A DNA stretch of 44,085 bases, taken from NCBI GenBank assembly GCA_022616275.1, contig JAKEFB010000048.1:1-44085 (forward strand), in the 5' to 3' direction. This document shows, piece after piece, positions 42,605 through 44,085 of this stretch. Each line of letters starts with the position of its first letter. The first letter of the stretch is position 1. The position numbers were made by a program, and so were the translations under genes. Under the pieces are notes generated by a model. The model was not told the origin of the DNA, did no database searches, and worked only from the letters and a program-made list of their open reading frames with translations. Origin of the DNA: Chloroflexota bacterium. Lineage in GTDB: Bacteria; Chloroflexota; Anaerolineae; Promineifilales; Promineifilaceae.

Positions 42605-43554
42605 AATCCAGACATCCGCTGCACCCAATCGGCCAGGGCGTCGGCCAGCGACTGGCGCAGGCTGATCTCCGGCCGCCAGCCGGTATCTCGCTCGATTTTG
42701 GTGTAGCTCCCCAGCAGCCGAGGCGTTTCCGACGGCCGCATCCGCTCCGGGTCGCGGGTGATGGTTACGTCCAGGCCGCTCAACTCGATTAGCGCGTCCA
42801 GGATGTGCTGGATGGATACCGCCCGGCCGGAGCAAATGATATACGTTTCTCCCGGCCGGCCCCGCTCGGCCAGCGCCTGGTAGGCGCAGGCCACGTCACG
42901 CACGTCGGTAAAATCCCGCTCGGCGCTCAGGTTGCCCACCGACATCGTTGGCGGCCGCCGGCCCAACTTGATGGCCGCCAACTGGCCGGCAAAGTCCGGC
43001 ACGACGAAACCCGGCGCCTGGCGTGGGCCAATGTGATTAAACGGCCGGGCCTCGACCGCCGGCAACTGGTAGCGCTGCCAGTAGAGGCGGACGAGCTGGC
43101 TGGCGGCCCATTTGCTCACCCCGTAGGGATGGTGCGGCCGGGGCTCGCTTTCCTCGGTCAGGGGCAACTCCTCTGGCCGGACTGCGCCGTAAATCTCGGC
43201 GCTGGTGACGACCACGACGCGCGGCCGGCCGGCGCTGCGGGCCGCCTCCAGCAGGTTGGCGGTGCCGCCGGCGTTGATGGCCAATGTCAGGGCCGGGTTG
43301 TCCCAGGAGCGGCCGGGCGAAGCCTGCCCGGCCAGGTGGTAAATGACCTCCGGCTGGACACCGGCCACGGCCGCCTCTAACTCAGCCAGGTCAAGCAAGT
43401 TGCCGGGAATCGGCCGGAATAAAGGGTGGTCGGGGAGTGGCTGGTGGCTGGTATCGGCGTGGACCAGGCCAAAAACCTGGTGTCCCTGGGCCAGCAGAGC
43501 GTCAGTGAGGTGGAAGCCGGCAAAACCGGTGGCCCCGGTTATAAAGATGCGCAT
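42601..43554 (-). CDS. NAD(P)-dependent sugar-nucleotide epimerase/dehydratase (GDP-mannose dehydratase/reductase type)
   Basis: 317-aa extended SDR enzyme. Rossmann loop TGATGFAG (6-13), [27 protein letters not shown] (Ser of the triad), and [18 protein letters not shown] with the catalytic Tyr-x3-Lys. [20 protein letters not shown] is close to GDP-mannose 4,6-dehydratases and GDP-4-keto-6-deoxymannose reductases (Rmd), so deoxy-sugar synthesis for surface glycans is likely. [20 protein letters not shown] is the usual family C-terminus. First gene of the run leading to tlyA, HIT, propeller and TPR. The exact reaction cannot be fixed from sequence. Confidence 0.88.
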   Translation of the reverse strand: MRIFITGATGFAGFHLTDALLAQGHQVFGLVHADTSHQPLPDHPLFRPIPGNLLDLAELEAAVAGVQPEVIYHLAGQASPGRSWDNPALTLAINAGGTANLLEAARSAGRPRVVVVTSAEIYGAVRPEELPLTEESEPRPHHPYGVSKWAASQLVRLYWQRYQLPAVEARPFNHIGPRQAPGFVVPDFAGQLAAIKLGRRPPTMSVGNLSAERDFTDVRDVACAYQALAERGRPGETYIICSGRAVSIQHILDALIELSGLDVTITRDPERMRPSETPRLLGSYTKIERDTGWRPEISLRQSLADALADWVQRMSGL

Positions 43555-43609
43555 GGCGCTATTATACCTGCTGGCGTAAAATGTAAACGACTTGTTACCT
43601 GATTAAAAC

Positions 43610-44017
43610 GTGCGAAACGCCTTTCATCATTGTTCGTTCCCTTACGGAAGCTATGAAGGTCATTTCGTGTTAGGAATCATCTATTCTCAGGTACGGGATA
43701 TTGACGGACATAAGGTTCACCGACTGGAGGATATGGAGCACATTACGTCAGTGATTGCAGATTTTCAGTTTTTCGCGCAAGAAAAATATCGGATCGCATC
43801 AGATCGGCCTGGCAGCGGCAATACGAAAAACATAGGTTCAGTATTAGAGATTGAAAGACTGATCAGTGGCACTGGACCTTTTGCTGAACTCGGTGAAGAA
43901 GTATTTGATGACTATTGGATGTTCTATCTTACTCAAGACATGGCCAGGGCTGCAGAACTGCCAATAAGGCCCTATGTTAACCTCAAAACGTATAAGGCAT
44001 ACAAGAGTTTAGAGTAA
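43610..44017 (+). CDS. Probable type II restriction endonuclease fragment
   Basis: 135-aa ORF in AT-richer DNA (a counted line is about 42% GC). It contains LGIIYSQVRDIDGHKVHRL, FFAQEKYRIASDRPGSGNTK, IGSVLEIERLI and FAELGEEVFDDYWMFYLT, then RPYVNLKTYKAYKSLE at the end. From memory this resembles the C-terminal part of certain type II restriction enzymes; I cannot name one. The frame opens with a GTG at 43610 directly after an in-frame stop and has no ribosome binding site, so the N-terminal part is probably missing or the gene is decayed. A probable DNA methyltransferase starts immediately after the stop. Confidence 0.5.
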   Translation: MRNAFHHCSFPYGSYEGHFVLGIIYSQVRDIDGHKVHRLEDMEHITSVIADFQFFAQEKYRIASDRPGSGNTKNIGSVLEIERLISGTGPFAELGEEVFDDYWMFYLTQDMARAAELPIRPYVNLKTYKAYKSLE

Positions 44018-44085
44018 ATGAGACTACCAAGAACTCCCAATAAAGTTATAGTTCCTCCAATAAAGTGTCAGGGAATAAAGACAAA
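44018..44085 (+). CDS. Start of a probable DNA adenine methyltransferase (cut by window edge)
   Basis: An ATG follows the preceding TAA without a gap. The 22 visible codons read MRLPRTPNKVIVPPIKCQGI followed by KT. PPIKCQGIKTK recalls the N-terminal SAM-binding motif X of D12-class adenine methyltransferases. With the adjacent nuclease-like ORF and low GC, a restriction-modification pair is the best guess. Only the first residues are visible, so this remains tentative. Confidence 0.45.
   Translation, partial: MRLPRTPNKVIVPPIKCQGIKT

Noticed and set aside
42605-42835. N-terminal extension of tlyA
   Set aside because: The extra 77 codons are out-of-frame epimerase sequence rich in Arg/Gly/Pro; the GTG at 42604 gives the standard S4 start.

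Overview
The window is high-GC bacterial chromosome that most resembles a Chloroflexota genome of the Anaerolineae/Ardenticatenia type. This placement is an inference from gene content. The clues are exported proteins with Thr/Pro-rich linkers and a short aromatic/Leu-Pro-hydrophobic C-terminal tail, a Ser/Thr kinase with an FHA domain, a GldA/GldF/GldG-type ABC cluster with a DUF4340 protein, an LVIVD propeller, and constant use of CGGCCG/GGCCGG words. No rRNA, tRNA, CRISPR array, transposase or phage gene was found. Coding density is high and no gene-free stretch exceeds 300 bases.

Layout. 60-3700 (+): two coupled sensor histidine kinases, the second cut by one in-frame amber codon. 3654-10046 (-): a UGT-like glycosyltransferase, a DinB-like protein, a very large membrane-spanning Ser/Thr kinase and an L-threonine aldolase. 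10304-12094 (+): a secreted protein with its own promoter and terminator. 12135-13689 (-): a diacylglycerol-kinase-like enzyme and a P-loop kinase. 13903-18012 (+): a four-gene ABC exporter operon. 18187-20966 (+): rpsO-pnp. 21128-24031 (+): AI-2E-type permease, GNAT acetyltransferase, a 58-aa protein and RadC. 24119-26913: two convergent genes with galactose-binding-like signatures, the second following acylphosphatase. 27101-30998 (-): pyrD, lepA and corA. 31204-31959 (+): a small secreted protein.

32200-35578 (+) is the most unusual unit. An Hsp90-family ATPase, a TPR-like helical protein and a stand-alone sulfite-oxidase-type molybdopterin-fold domain are joined by stop/start overlaps. 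35658-36749 (+) is a lower-GC endonuclease/exonuclease/phosphatase gene that looks acquired. 36779-43554 (-) is a compact run: sugar-nucleotide epimerase, TlyA methyltransferase, HIT protein, LVIVD propeller and an N-terminally shortened TPR protein. From 43610 to the right edge the DNA becomes AT-richer and appears to enter a restriction-modification locus: a restriction-enzyme-like fragment followed by the start of a probable adenine methyltransferase.

The intergenic spaces are rich in structure. Several fold-back elements are built from short repeated words followed by their reverse complements (5600, 23064, 24035 and 25338, plus looser ones at 18517 and 18676). Two palindromes share a GTAG...CTAC frame (10213, 31966). 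Rho-independent terminators follow the secreted-protein gene, the ABC operon, rpsO, pnp and pyrD. Sigma-70-like promoters with 17-bp spacers precede the secreted-protein gene, the ABC operon, rpsO and acyP.
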